DNA of 64,000 nucleotides from Hysterangium stoloniferum (GCA_015178975.1 WHVD01000032.1:434001-498000); one strand, 5' to 3'; shown: positions 33,287-45,430, numbered from the stretch's first letter. Notes: generated by a model from the sequence alone, not told the origin. Program-made: numbers and translations.

Positions 33287-35566
33287 ATAATCCGCCAATA
33301 CCCAACTGTCTTCCAAGTATCTCCCCGCGCCACCCCCAAGTCTCACCATTGCGTTGCCCCATATTTGACTATCCCACTGTTTTCGAAATACCAGCAACTG
33401 CGCGTTGATCACTTGCGAGTCAAATGATTGTACTGTCTGCGTTGTATTCTTCAAATAGGTTGTAAACATTGTCCACCTTGGGTGTCGAGATCGCAAAGAA
33501 TGGTGAGGAGAGGTTGGCTAGCTGCCGAGACTGCATCGGGTGGAGCCATTCGCTTGATAAACAGCAACAAGGTTTTGATATGCCTGGAGAAAACGATTGG
33601 CCAACAATTGTCGCCCGAGATCAACAACGTCATATGAGAACTCCGGAATCCTTTTCAACGCGGGGTGTTCTTTGCTCGCTTCGACCATAAGTTTCAAGGG
33701 AACAACAATACTGCTATTGGTATCATAGAATATCGTTGTGGGATGATGGCCAGTACAGTTGGTAAGTCCAGTCAAAGCCGGAGCAAGCTCCAAAATACTC
33801 TTAACAGTCGCCTAGGTATTAGGGTCTGTGTTATTGTACACCGTATTAGATAAGATGGACCAGGCTCGTTGGACGGTGACTGGTAGTTTTGAAATACGAT
33901 AACGGCGGCCTACCCAAGACGATACATATCTGGAGATGTTAAGTGGTGAAGAAGACCAAGCTTGGTCGAGAAAGATGTCGTAGATCATTTCATTTCCTTC
34001 CTGCCCCTCCATGGTAAGACCAAAGCCGCTCATCGAATTATTCGGAGAGTTGAGGGCCTCTATCGGCGCTACCGTCACATTCTTCATGTAACCTTCAAAT
34101 CCGTTGTTTCCTCCGTAGTCATGCAAGGCATACCAAACCCAAGGTCTTCCAAAGTACGACGATGTGCGCTGCCTGTGATAAAATGAGAACGTAAAGAAAA
34201 TAGAAATATGAGGGAGCAAGTCACCATTGTGGTTGGGCTTCAGTATAAAGATCCAAAATGAGTAGACCCTTTTCGTCCTCAACGCCCCCCAGATACGCAG
34301 AAATGCGATCATGGTTCCAGAAAGCGGAATCGCTGAAAAAAGCCAGACTTGAATCATCATTGTGGCCTGAGGATCGGCGGCAAGGAGACTATTGAACGTA
34401 TTGGAGGAGACATTCCGCAAATAATCGAGGGTATAGATGTGGGAGAAATTGCCGTAGGCGGCAATCTGCTTTGTGATGAATGATTTCTGGATCTGTTCAA
34501 AGATATCTTCGAAGGGGTCCATAAAGCGATCATTAGTTAAATTACTCGGGAAACCACTCCAGGCGCTGCCGTTAACGACTTTCAAATTGGGGTACAAGTT
34601 CGTTATCCCGCAAGGAACAAATCCTGTGAATGCCGGGAACACGGGAGTCATACGCAGCTCGACCATACGTTTAACAAGCTGTTTTTGGAGAGTGAACTGA
34701 TCATTGACCCCATTGTTGAGGCAATGTCCCGTTCCAGCTCCAACTTCCATGGATATTCCCGAAGTGATTCCAGGCTAAAAATGCGGGACTGGAGAGGAAG
34801 CTTGAGATATCCGCCTCGCTAAGACCAATCTCTTGAAAAACATCAACGAGAATGAATTAGTATCCGACCCATGACAAAGGCAAATTAATGCCAGGTAGTA
34901 CCATCCAATCGAGCAAAAGCGACCATTGATCAAAGTCGTAAAATGCTGTCGTATAACTGAATGTGACAGTATTAAAATAATACTTGTAAGGTACAATGGA
35001 GCTGGCTTTTATGGGTTTTCCTATGCGGGGGAGATGTTTCGCCAATTGATCAAGGTGTGAACCTGTCCAATGTATGTCGACATTCCCGAACTCCGTTAGA
35101 TACCTTGGGATATGTCGTCAATGTTTGCACAACGGTCCTCAAATGGCTTACTTACATATAAGCCACGGGCACATGCACTGACTGATATACATTTTATGTC
35201 AATGGTTGAGGTTGGCTGGTGCGCGTTTGACTTGGGGTCTGCCAAAATAAACGAGTCATTATCACCGTCAACCAGTTCGAATTTGAAAGAATTCGCGTGA
35301 GAAGGTATGCACCGTTTGACGAGCGCATGAATTCCATCCAGGCTACCAGTGATATCCCCGCACTCGACAACGTCGCGGTGGTTACACCGAGCAACAAAAA
35401 GATAGAGACTCTCGTGGTGAAAGCCACTAGACGAAGCCCAAAGCAAACCAAGAGAGTAGCTTATAAGCATGACAGAGTGATATTGGTGGGGACAGCTGAT
35501 GAACGTCGAATGCTTCGAAAATGCGCTAGAACTTGTAGCCATATAAAGATGCACGTGGCTTGCCAT
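33287..35566 (-). pseudogene. alpha-N-acetylglucosaminidase (GH89), frameshifted and truncated
   Basis: GH89 hydrolases remove terminal alpha-linked N-acetylglucosamine; fungal members are usually secreted. Visible in order: N-terminal 'IPSHANSFKFELVDGDNDSF' near 35290 and 'VSACARGLY' near 35165; an intron (about 35152-35105); 'LDWMVLPGINLPLSW' near 34880; 'DVFQEIGLSEADI' near 34835; 'LAWNHFGNIHGSW' near 34770; 'GMTPVFPAFTGFVP' type segment near 34650; 'SDSAFWNHDRI' near 34320; an intron (34214-34165); 'LHDYGGNNGFEG' near 34125; 'GFGLTMEGQEGNEMIYDIFL' near 34015. Defects: an extra G in a GGGG run (34708-34711), a missing T in a T6 run (34336-34341), TAG for Gln at 33814-33812, a frameshift near 33560, and an unrecognisable C-terminus after about 33450. 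Confidence 0.9.
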
Positions 35567-35859
35567 TGCTTATAGTCCATTATTCTCTATCAAAATTCAG
35601 GTGGCGCTGGAAATTTTTATAATATTCGTTTCAACAATTTGACTCACAAGGATCGGGCGCTTTGAGAAACAGACAAACTATAGCTAACGCTACAAAAGCC
35701 CCGATCGGACGGTGTGGTTTGAATATTCGAAACCTTACTTGATGGCATATGGTCAATATTACGTAAACGATCGACAAATTACAGCGCTTTCATAAAATGT
35801 GTTTGATGACGTGACATACGTCACCAATGGTATCCACAATTTCCCAGCCCTGATCCTGT

Positions 35860-36062
35860 AGTCAAAGGATGATAATATTATTATATTTGAGATGTTATCG
35901 AGTCTTTTATACTAAATAAATACTAGCTAATTACTAATATTTCCGGATACGGGATATTGAGTTGCCGACCCCACAACATACCATTAGTGAGCCGCTGACT
36001 CGTTACAATGGAATGTGATGGAGTCATCAGGAACATTTACTAATATTATATTTTATTACCAA
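35860..36062 (-). repeat. probable copia 3' end and LTR remnant
   Basis: On the minus strand the tract TGAGGGGGAG at about 36077-36068, identical to the copia purine tract at 5241-5250, is followed by TATTGGTAATAA, which would be an LTR start with TG changed to TA. The sequence is AT-rich and the far LTR end is uncertain. Confidence 0.4.
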
Positions 36063-36084
36063 TACTCCCCCTCAATGAGATATC

Positions 36085-36757
36085 CCCATTATTAATAAAA
36101 TCCCAATTTCTTCTTTAAATAATTATGCTGGTTTAAGTCCAGCCTTTCATGCAACACGGAGACGGTTCATGTCAAGATCCAGGGGAATATGAATAAAATG
36201 ATAGGATCCATATTTTCCTGTTTGCATGTAACAAATCGCTGTATTCATTCTACTTGAAGATGCGCTCTTGACGTAGTGAGAAACGAAGTCAATACTTTAA
36301 CAAGACTCGGAAACCACCTACGTCCATTCATAAACGGTCCATATCCTCATCATGTACCAGAGAACTGGAATCAATTAATCACCAACAAGGTTTGTCAATC
36401 TAGGCGGTGGAAGGAGTCTATGGCGTGTAAAAGCTCACTGTTGCTCAAATGTGTAATATTGTCTAGACCCAGCTAGGAGAGCCAGCCAGCTCGGCTAGAC
36501 ACACTACCTTTGCGAGATCTTTATTTACTAGTTGGTATAAAAGCTTACTATGCATCTAGGGAGTCTACATAATAGGTGTAGAAATTCCCATATCCCTGAT
36601 GTTGTTTAGTCCTTCCATCCTGATTGGTTCTGCATCCCTCATCTCAAATAGGGTCCACTCAAAGATGTCTCATGCACCAGATCAACCTTGCATATGGTGT
36701 ACAAGTGACCCTTGGCAGCAATGTGGATGTGAACACTTATGGCTACAATTTTCCTTC
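36085..36757. other. no recognisable gene
   Basis: 36090-36180 may be the tail of the same copia fragment. The remainder shows no long frame or repeat that I can name. Confidence 0.4.
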
Positions 36758-36762
36758 ATGGT

Positions 36763-37512
36763 TGTTATGACTGTGTCGCAACCCGACAGTCTCCAAGGAT
36801 ATCTCCACCTATTGATGTTTCAAGATCATCGCTCAAGTCATCACATCAGAAACCGTCGGTCTCCCAACACTGACATATGCTTTCACAGTGATCAAACTCT
36901 GTTTACTCCCCTGTCAAAATATACTCGTACTATCTGGTTATACTCTGATACGTCCCCTTTTTTATTATGATGATCCATTCTACTCTATGTTTCACAGATG
37001 CCTATATATACCTGTAACCCTCAGACTATTTCCTTTTCTCATAATCCCACTCTCGGTTATTTCATGGCCTCTGAACTAATTGTAACCTTCCCATTCCTAG
37101 TCAAGTTTATTTGTCAATAATGTTTTCCGCTCTTCCCTTAGTTAGTATTTTCTAGATGTCAAATACTTGTATATGAACCCACTGTAGTTGTAGTTACTAG
37201 GCAATCAGAAGATCGACTCAGAACACCCTCATACTTCTCTAGAAGTCCTATACTAAGTATCCTGCTATCCACCTTTGCGTGCACTCGCCCACTCTCATTC
37301 CCCGACCTCTTGGCCCGACACTCAACTTATCCTTCGGTCCCGATCAGTAACTCAACTCACTGAGAGGTACTTGTTAGGACTAGTTTTCACCCATCCAAAA
37401 TTTAAGGACATCTGACAGTTATTTGTGAGGGCACAGCATACAAGCTGAAGCCAAGTCCTTCCGATCAGTCCCCATCAGCCTACCGACATTAGTCAGTTTT
37501 CAGTTCTTAACA
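36763..37512 (+). repeat. solo LTR-E
   Basis: 750 bp, TGTTATGACTGTG...GTTCTTAACA, flanked by ATGGT (36758-36762 and 37513-37517). Holds CTATATATACC near 36992 and the shared motif (ACAAGCTGAAGCCAAGTCC) near 37440. Diverged from A-D elsewhere. Confidence 0.88.
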
Positions 37513-37517
37513 ATGGT

Positions 37518-37993
37518 GTTCCCTCCAGAAATCTAACTGCATTGTTTTTCTATCAAGAAGGGACTTTTTAACTGTGATACAGTCCATCAACTCTGTTGTA
37601 TGACTAGGTATATCCAATGATGTGATAGTCTTAGCCATGTGATGGAAGTGCTGATAAGGTTATGGGACACCTCAAAATACTTTCTGTACGGAATGTGAAC
37701 CCCTGCAGCTGGCTGATTTCTGTTTATTTTTTATTCCCGAGTGCGATACTCAATATCCATGGCCATATGGATCGTTCCCCTGGTGTAAGTTCAGGAAGGC
37801 CTTATTAATAATGAGCATTCCAGATACACCTTCCTATTCTCTGCCAGTGATGTTCTGGAAGACCACATTCTGAAGTATATCAGGTGGCACATTAACAGAG
37901 TGTAATCCCATTGTCAATTGGGATCACTGGTGGTCACACAAGTTGACAGGACCACAGTGTATTGTCCAGAACAGAACAGGATACATGCAAGTG
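37518..37993. other. unassigned; coding-looking fragment
   Basis: Around 37790-37980 plus-strand frames read stretches such as 'YTFLFSASDVLEDHILKYIRWH', which look protein-like, but I cannot name a family and stops interrupt them. Confidence 0.3.
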
Positions 37994-37998
37994 CAGCA

Positions 37999-38852
37999 TG
38001 TTATGAGTCGTGCACGAAGCTTATCAGAGGGTTTCCGGAGAAACCTGCAGGAAAGCTGGTAGGACTTGGCTTCAGCTTATAGGCTGTGCCCTCGCAAGAT
38101 TGTGTCATCCAATTTCAGATGTGTGGACAGGAATCCCGGGGAGTCTGAGGGTAGTTGGTGGGTTGTGAGGTTGAGGGTTGACTGTGGGAATCCTGCAGAA
38201 GTTGAGGGGTCAGGCAGAGATGAGTCAGAGGTCATGTGATAGATAGGTCAGAGCCTGTGGGCCCCAATGAGGTAAATAGTGGTGTGTTTCAAAGAGGAGA
38301 TTAGAGTGGAAAATGTATTGAGATTACTGGGGGGAGAATCTAAGCTGATGTTCTGACTGGATTGTATGTACAACATCTGCCAGACTATATAGACTGTGGA
38401 ATGTATAACATACCAAATCTAGTAATAATGAAATCCAAACTGGTAATAATGAAATGAGATAAGTAAACACCATGTTTGGTGTTAGAAACAGGATGGAGTG
38501 GAGTGGAGTCCAAATTGTGACAGGTTGTTAGACCATAATGGGAATGGGGCAGGAGTGGAGTCCAAAATGTGACAGGTCATTTGACCATAATGGGAATGGG
38601 GCTCAGTTAGAGAGCTGTCGGGTTTTCCGAGTGGGGTCCAGTGACTGGTATGTGGGACAGGGTTGGAGATAGATAGGTGCAGGTTCTGGTGGGTATTCCG
38701 GTGACTGATACACAAAGTGATGAAGGTTGGGCATGGACAGGTCTGATTTCTGGAGTCCAGCAGGTATTCCAGTAAACCAATAACTGGTGCATGTAGGGTG
38801 CAGGTGCATATAAGTTAGTGCCCGGATTCCAGCGGGTTTTCTGGTCGTAACA
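37999..38852 (-). repeat. solo LTR-A, minus orientation
   Basis: 854 bp, TGTTATGAGTCG...GGTCGTAACA on the plus strand, flanked by CAGCA (37994-37998 and 38853-38857). Shared motif near 38070. Confidence 0.92.
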
Positions 38853-38857
38853 CAGCA

Positions 38858-40589
38858 TACAGTAAGGAAAGAGAAGGAAAACCACCTAGGCTTTATATGC
38901 TGTGATCACAGGGTAGAACACAAGGAGTGGAACAAAAGGACAATGAGTAAGTCACTATATTTGCCAAGATTTATGCATTTGGTGGCATAAATCCCACTGG
39001 TCCATGTAAATTGCAGCATCATGCCAGCATGATGGCCATGCCATGTCGCATGGCAGTGGCATCTGGGGACTTAGCTCAGAGATCCTGCCACAGTGGTGCT
39101 GTGCTGTGCACGCTTGCACATGCATAACACCACTTCTACACTGCCACTCACAGCAGGTTCTGCACTTGCACACACACACTCTTTTGGTTTGTTGTAGTAG
39201 ATAGCACCACCAACAAACAAAGAAAGTCACAGCATTATTTATATATATCTATATATATATATATATATGTAATTATTATTATTCGATTCACACCACCAAG
39301 AAAATAATTTTTTTCTTTTTCAAGTGAGGTAGGGTACTTTGTAACTTGGTTGTAGGAAGACTCTTGTGATTATTTGTCCCCCCCCCCCTCCTCTTCCATA
39401 AATTTATTAATTCCATTATTTTACTGCAGACCATTTATGAGTTACGAGGGGATATCTGCTACCATTTTTTAGCCTTATAAACCAGGGGGCAATGGGTTTT
39501 GTTATAGCATTTATGAGACATATAGACTGCCCACACTCAAAATTACCAATATAAATTACACGAGTCATTTCTGGGAGACCATGGCATGTTCCTCAATTTT
39601 TTATATAGCTATATGTTTTCATTTTGGCTAGATTTATGGTGGTAAGAGCAGGTAATATAGGAGGTAAGTGAGTGCTTAGCGAGATTTACAGGTGGATTGG
39701 ATTTATGGTGGATTTACAGTGGATTTACCTAGATTTTCACATCTGGGTGGCACACTTCCAAATGGTTTTTCAATAAATTGGAGCTTCAAAAAATTTATAA
39801 TTATAACAAAAAAATAAATTCTATTCTATACAAAGAACCAATTAATCTAGTACAAGTTTCGTCGTTGCCCGCCCTCCCTCAGTCAGCGGTCAAGGTCACA
39901 ACCATTGCTTACATAATGGTTCAAGCCCACCCACAACCACCTGGGACATCTTCATCCCATGTACGCAGTGTCGAGAACGGATATACTGTAAATGCTGCTA
40001 AGACAGAGTATCACCTTACCATGGCAAGATGGTACATCCTCTGTGATCACTGTCTTACATACCTATATACTTCTGTCTGTGTCTCCCCCCTCTCTCTGTC
40101 TCCCTTATGGGAGGTTTCGTGATGGAATCAATACAACGGTTGTGATGTGATATAATTTTACATTCCAACCAATAGCAACAAATGAATGTAATCTTGATTC
40201 TGTTACTTGGGTTTGCTGATGTCAATCGACGACAATATTTTAAATTTGCCCTAACTCCCCCCTAACTCTCACTGCGTCCACTGTCCACGAGATTTCCTCT
40301 CGCATCTTCGTAATCTACTTGCCACCACCCACCGCACAAATTTGCAAAATTTTGATACTCCTCATCATTTTAAAAATGCATACCCTACTCAACAAGAACA
40401 TGTCGTGAGTCGTTGCCCTACGGGTTTTGCAAGGTTGTCAACGACTGTCCTTGATTGTATGATTGTAGTGAAGCAAGTTGTAATGATAATCTACACACGG
40501 ATGTTGTCAATCCCAACTACACATGAGTCTCATTTATGGCTATAGTTAAGCTTAGTCTAATATATTTGTCTACTAATAGGACTGCGATG
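38858..40589. other. no recognisable gene; AT microsatellite
   Basis: An (AT)n microsatellite lies at about 39238-39270, a C10 run at 39381-39390. Frames at 38955-39230 (minus) and 39778-40122 (plus) have no motif I recognise. Confidence 0.4.
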
Positions 40590-41697
40590 GCGGATGGCAT
40601 GTTACTCATGCTCGGGCGTTCCTCCGCAGACGGAAACCATGGCGGTCATTTTGGGTCCGTATTATGCTGTTGACATCGTCTGCAGTGTAATCTCATCGAT
40701 CGTCGTATAGTCACGTCTTGCACACATCAGCTGATGGGAACAATCTGACTCCCGCGTCTCTGTTTCAGCGCGCACATCTTGACACCATGCACATGCCAAA
40801 GTCTTCGGGACTGCAATATATCATTGAAGGTCCCTGCTCTCTCACTCCATATCCTGAGTTCAAGATGCTACCACAAGAAACGGCGGTAACACTCGGAAAA
40901 TTTATATTTAACGACATTCTGTCGTTGGGGTGCGCTTTCAGAAATCATCACCGATAACGGCACCCCCCTTCATTGCGGCGTTGGGTTGGCTAGCTACGAA
41001 ATATCATATTCATCACATTCGCATCTCTGCTTACAATAAACAAGCTAACGGCATCGTTGAACGCAGCCATTGCACCATTCGGGAATCTATAGTCAAAGCT
41101 TGTGAAGGAAACATTTATCATTGGCCAGAAATCACTCCTCATATCTTTTGGGCCGATCGTGCCATGGTCAGAAAGAATACGGGTTATTCGCCATTTTACT
41201 TGGCTCATGGAATCGAGCCAATTTTGCCTTTTGACGTTGTAGAAGCTACTTACCTCGTACCGAAAATCGACATGCCTCTTTCCACTAGCGAACTTGTTGG
41301 CCTCCGTGCTCGACAACTTGAAAAACGACCGGCGGATATTGCAGCCATCAGGGAACGAGTCTTGAAGTCTCGCTATGAATCTATCACCCAGTTTGAGAAG
41401 GATCACGAACACCTCATTGTTGATTATGATTTTAAGGAAGCTTGTGAGGAACTCACGATGGATTTATCACGCAAGACAAAACCGCGCTATTTGGGCTCGC
41501 TTATCGTCATTCTTCGGACTCAAAAAAAGGCCTATATATTAGCTGAGCTTGATGGCGCGGTGAGAAAACAACCTTACGCTGTGTTTCGCTTTATCCCCTA
41601 CCACCCACGGTCTCGCACGATCATACCAGTCACGTCCCTTGTGGATCCCAATGATATCCCTTCTGATGATGTTTGTCCTTCAAACTCTAACGAGTAG
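40590..41697 (+). pseudogene. integrase end of a different Ty3/gypsy family (G)
   Basis: From about 40718: 'TMHMPKSSGLQYII' and 'CSLTPYPEF' (integrase core start), 'IITDNGTP' near 40940-40962 with the second catalytic Asp, 'SAYNKQANGIVERSH' near 41030 with the catalytic Glu, 'GYSPFYLAHGIEP' near 41185, and a C-terminal part ending 'AELDGAVRKQPYAVFRFIPY'. The last 255 codons are open. Two frameshifts: one near 40921 and one in the C6 run 40963-40968. Upstream of 40718 only scraps of the zinc-binding domain are visible. It is less decayed than families A and B and clearly a separate lineage. Confidence 0.87.
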
Positions 41698-41760
41698 GTT
41701 GACCGGGGACGGTCAACATTTAAGCCCCGATGAGGTGTAAGGGAGTGAGACTCCCTACAC
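41698..41760 (+). other. two adjacent stem-loops after the integrase stop
   Basis: 41698-41717 is GTTGACCG-GGGA-CGGTCAAC, an 8-bp perfect stem with a GNRA-type loop. 41735-41760 is GTGTAAGGGAGT-GAG-ACTCCCTACAC, a stem with one bulge. The first lies one base after the integrase TAG. Confidence 0.6.
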
Positions 41761-42343
41761 TGCGATCTTGAATGGCTACATGGGTCCATTGTTCCCTGTG
41801 CCTTTATTTCCTTATCGTTCACAGATTATATTCTTGCTTTTCCCAAAAGCCTATTGTTTCCTTTGTTCCCTTTTGTTTGCAACATTCCCTTTGTTCCACA
41901 TCACAGTGCCACTCGCACATCCACTGTATATCACTGGGAAAACCCCTCTCTCCAAATGATTTTAGGATCTGTAGTAGAGCCTTATCTTATATAAACTCCA
42001 ATAATCTCTATTGGATCTTTATAAGATTTAAAATTGGTTAAGGATCCAAAAGGTAGATGGAGGGTGATCAGGTGTACATAGGATCTTTTAAGCATCAACC
42101 ATATTATGGAATATGAACTCCTTCAATTTTGTATAGTCCAGTGGGATTCTGTATCCCTTTATCTTTCCTATGACTTGTCAGAGGATGATCCAATTAAAAA
42201 TCCACAAAACTCCCAGATGTGGTTGCAGGATTTAACATCATAGAACATGTATGTAATCAATCAATTTAAAATCCCATTCACATCCCTGAATTTGATGGAT
42301 TTACAAAATGATATAGAATCTGTTAGATGGTCCACAATTGAGT
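41761..42343. other. no gene; downstream region of the family G fragment
   Basis: No LTR border, repeat or frame with motifs could be recognised here. Confidence 0.35.
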
Positions 42344-42348
42344 TAAAC

Positions 42349-43438
42349 TGTCAGGAACCAGAAAACCCGCCGGCCTCCGGGCCCTCGGACCCTGTCCTAC
42401 ATGCTCCCGCCCCTCTATATTGTATAGTTACAACCGGAGTTCCTGCCAGAGCCCACACATCAACTTGTTTATGCCTGACTCTCTGTATGCATCCCACCTG
42501 TCTGCACCTAACCCTCCATGTCTCATACACCAGTCCTCGGACTCCACCAGACTCCAGACTCCACTCTATATACACCCGACACTCTGTGTCTTATGTACCC
42601 GTCACCGGACTCTGACCGGACTCCTGGAACCCCTCTAACAGAGCATAGAACCCCACTCCTGTTATGATCTGTCTCTACATCTCACACACCAGTCATCAGA
42701 AAACCCACCGGACTCTGCCAGACCTCCTGCACATCAAACCTGTCTATACCCGACACTATCTTGTGCACCAAGTCACCGGACTCCGATCGGACTTCCAGAA
42801 CCCCTCTAACTGAGCCCCACTCCAGTCATGGTTAAATGACCTGTCATGATTTGTTCTCTGCTCCCGTTCCGTTCCGTCCCTAATTCCCAGTTTAGTATTT
42901 ACTTGTTTCCTTTTATGTTTAATAGTTCTGCCCCTCATTAATACCAGATTTGGTATTATTACATTTCACAGTCTATATAAGTCTGCTATATTCATGTACT
43001 TAGTTTCCAGTTTCAATCTCGAACTAGTTTTCCCCCGAACAAGTTTGACCCTTGAACAAGTTTGACCCTTGAACAAGTTTTCCTTCGATCCCAGTCTCTA
43101 GTCCTTTTCTGTCTGCACGCTCGATTCCCGGAACTCCAATGGGAACTCCGGAATCTATATTTCCTTGCATGCATTCTGTCAGTTCGAAATATGGACACCT
43201 GAATGAGTGTACAAGGGTGCAGCCTATAAGCTGAAGCCAAGTCCATCTCAGTCATACCCATTCTCTGGTAACTATTCTGATATGACACTCCCTTGTACTA
43301 CTATTATTCCCGGAAACTCCCCGGACCTATTACCCGGGGAGTCTGTGGGACTATTACCCGGAAAGTGTGTGTTCAGAATATAGTTACCGGAGAAACCTCC
43401 ACAGGACTATCTGTGGAGCATTGTTTGCGAACTTAACA
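42349..43438 (+). repeat. solo LTR-D (1090 bp)
   Basis: TGTCAGGAACCAG...CGAACTTAACA, flanked by TAAAC (42344-42348 and 43439-43443). Holds CTATATAAGTC at 42972 and the shared motif (ATAAGCTGAAGCCAAGTCC) near 43226. Its last 58 bases are also part of the palindrome that follows. Confidence 0.85.
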
Positions 43439-43700
43439 TAAACTCTCCTTTGTTCCAACTGCTTGGAAAATATAAACTCCCTTTGTTCCTCCACATGATA
43501 AAAAGAGGCTAAATCACACCAGCTCCATGTTTTGTGTAACAATTGTGAGGAGCCAGTGTGATTTAGCCTCTTTTGATCATGTGGAGAACAAAGGGAGTTT
43601 ATATTTGCCAAGCAGTTGGAACAAAGGAGAGTTTATGTTAAGTTCGCAAACAAAGCTCCATGGATAGTCCCGTGGAGGTTTCTCTGGGGGGTCCAATATA
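43381..43700. repeat. long palindrome formed by LTR-D end and its flank
   Basis: The left arm (43381 to about 43532) is repeated in reverse complement at about 43550-43700, with a spacer of about 20 bp. The right arm includes TGTTAAGTTCGCAAACAAAGC, the LTR-D end in reverse, and its TAAAC flank. Arms are nearly identical, with a few differences (for example CCATGGATAGTCCCG against CACAGGACTATCTGT). Confidence 0.8.
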
Positions 43701-44316
43701 CTGGGTGTTGGGTGCATTATAACTGGTCCCCTCTTAAGGCAGACATCCCATTATCTAGCCATAGGTCAGTATGTCAAAAAGAGATGAGATGCAAGTGGGT
43801 TTGAAGAGAGCATAGAGGGAGTATGGAACTAACCTAAAAATAAAAAGAAGGGTGTCTGAAGTGTTTAGCATGTTGTTTACCCAAAGTCATGAGATTTCAT
43901 CAGAATGCCATTTGTTAACAGTTGCTTCTAAAAAGGGTAGTCATGTGTATTGAAGTACCAGACTGGTGGGTGTTCAGTGGAGCTCTAAAGGTAGCTTGTG
44001 TACATAGGTCACCAAACTGAGAGAGTGTCCAGAATGAACCTAAAGATGGGTGGCCAGCAGTGCCTCTGTGTACTGGCTGAGCTAAAGAGAAGGAAATTGA
44101 CTATCAGGAGGCCAGACTAAATGATAACCTAATACCCAACAATCAATGGATCTCACTGTTCTCGAGGAATACAGTTTGGTCCTATCAACATCTGGACCGA
44201 TGCCAATGTAAGGCTGCATTAGACAGCAGCCTTTCACTAATGCACCAGCAGCCTTTTAGCATTTTATGAATGACATCCTTGGTGACCTCCTTGATGTTTG
44301 TATTATCATATACAGT
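43701..44316. pseudogene. scraps of gypsy pol
   Basis: 43725-43770 resembles the minus-strand RNase H-integrase linker of A2 (CCTCTTAAGG-AGACATCCCATTATCTAG). 44220-44316 on the plus strand reads 'TNAPAAF' and 'HFMNDILGDLLDVCIIIY', the reverse-transcriptase palm just before the catalytic Asp pair, with a TAG inside. Between them nothing is recognisable. Confidence 0.6.
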
Positions 44317-44490
44317 ATGTGCTGTGCCCTTGCAAGATCACATTGTCCAACTTCAGACAGGAGCAGATGGGAAACCCATGGGTTCTGGGAATATGCTGAG
44401 GCATGTACTAAGGTGAAGCTAAGTTGATTTTCTGCTTGGATTATAAGTACAGATAGTAGCTAGACTATATACTGTAGACTAGTAGATTAT
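44317..44490 (-). repeat. LTR-A fragment
   Basis: GCTGTGCCCTTGCAAGATCA and the following bases match the LTR-A stretch at 10530-10800 in minus orientation, with a deletion between about 44400 and 44410. Both ends are lost. Confidence 0.7.
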
Positions 44491-44576
44491 TGTACTACAT
44501 ATTCAGAGATACATACAAAAAGGCATAACAGGCATACAATAAGACAATAAACCAGTTGCCAAACTGGTTTGGAACA

Positions 44577-45115
44577 AGGGGGCAGACTGAACCAAATGGT
44601 ACATGCACTGGCTGGAGGAAAGAGAGAGGAGGACAATCAGAGGAGGATGGAGAGAGAAGGAAATGGTACATGCACTCACTGGAAGGAAGAGAGAGGAGGC
44701 CAATCAGAGGAGGGAGAGAGAGGGAAACTGTACACACTTGCTGGGGGAAAGAGAGAGGAGAATGATTAGAGGAGGAGAGAGAGAGAAGGAGATGGTACAC
44801 ACACCAACTGGAGGAAAGAGAGAGGAGGATGGAGAGAGAAGGAAATGGTACACACACCAACTGGAAGAAAGAGAGGAGGCTGATCAGAGGAGGATGGAGA
44901 GAGAAGGAATGGTACATGCACCAACTGGAGGAAAGAGAGGAGGCTGATCAGAGGAGGACAGAGAGAGAAGGAAACAGTACATGCACTCACTGGAGGAAAG
45001 AGAGGAGGCCAACCAGAGGAAGATGGAGAGAGAAGGAAATGGTACATGTACCAACTGGAGGAAATAGAGAGGAGGCCAATCAGAGCAGGATGAACAGAGC
45101 AGAAAATGGTACATG
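44577..45115. repeat. degenerate ~62-66-bp tandem repeat, about 9 units
   Basis: Unit core: GGTACATGCAC-AACTGGAGGAAAGAGAGAGGAGG followed by CAATCAGAGGAGGATGGAGAG. Strongly purine-rich on the plus strand. Open frames on both strands reflect the repeat, not a gene. Confidence 0.8.
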
Positions 45116-45239
45116 CACAGAGAAAGGAGCATGATTGAGAAACAAACTGGTGACAAGCACAACATCTGTGTGACCATAACACCGTGTGAAAGCTAAGGCT
45201 CGCTTCACTTGCAGATGCTGACCAATGCTGACAAATAGT

Positions 45240-45430
45240 GACTAAGCAGTGCCATGGACCCACCAAGGAGAATTCACTTATATGACAAGTCTGGGAACCC
45301 TTGCTATGCTGCGGGGTGGTTGCTTTGTGAGCTGCCCCACTGCTTGCTGTGGGCTCTGGCTTGTTGGGGGCAAAGCCCCCCAAAGCCCCCCACATCAACA
45401 ACTTTTAATTATTTCTAAAGCTCATTGTTT
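45240..45430 (+). repeat. dispersed ~180-bp 'head' repeat, copy 1
   Basis: From TCACTTATATGACAAG to GGGGGCAAAGCCCCCCAAAG and AGAAAGGAAAGTC. A second copy is at 47640-47815. Both are directly followed by ~18-bp minisatellites of GTTACAAAAGGAAACAAC type. Confidence 0.75.

Noticed and set aside
44495-45401. Long open frames on both strands over the purine-rich repeat
   Set aside because: Low-complexity translations that follow the tandem repeat; no domain.
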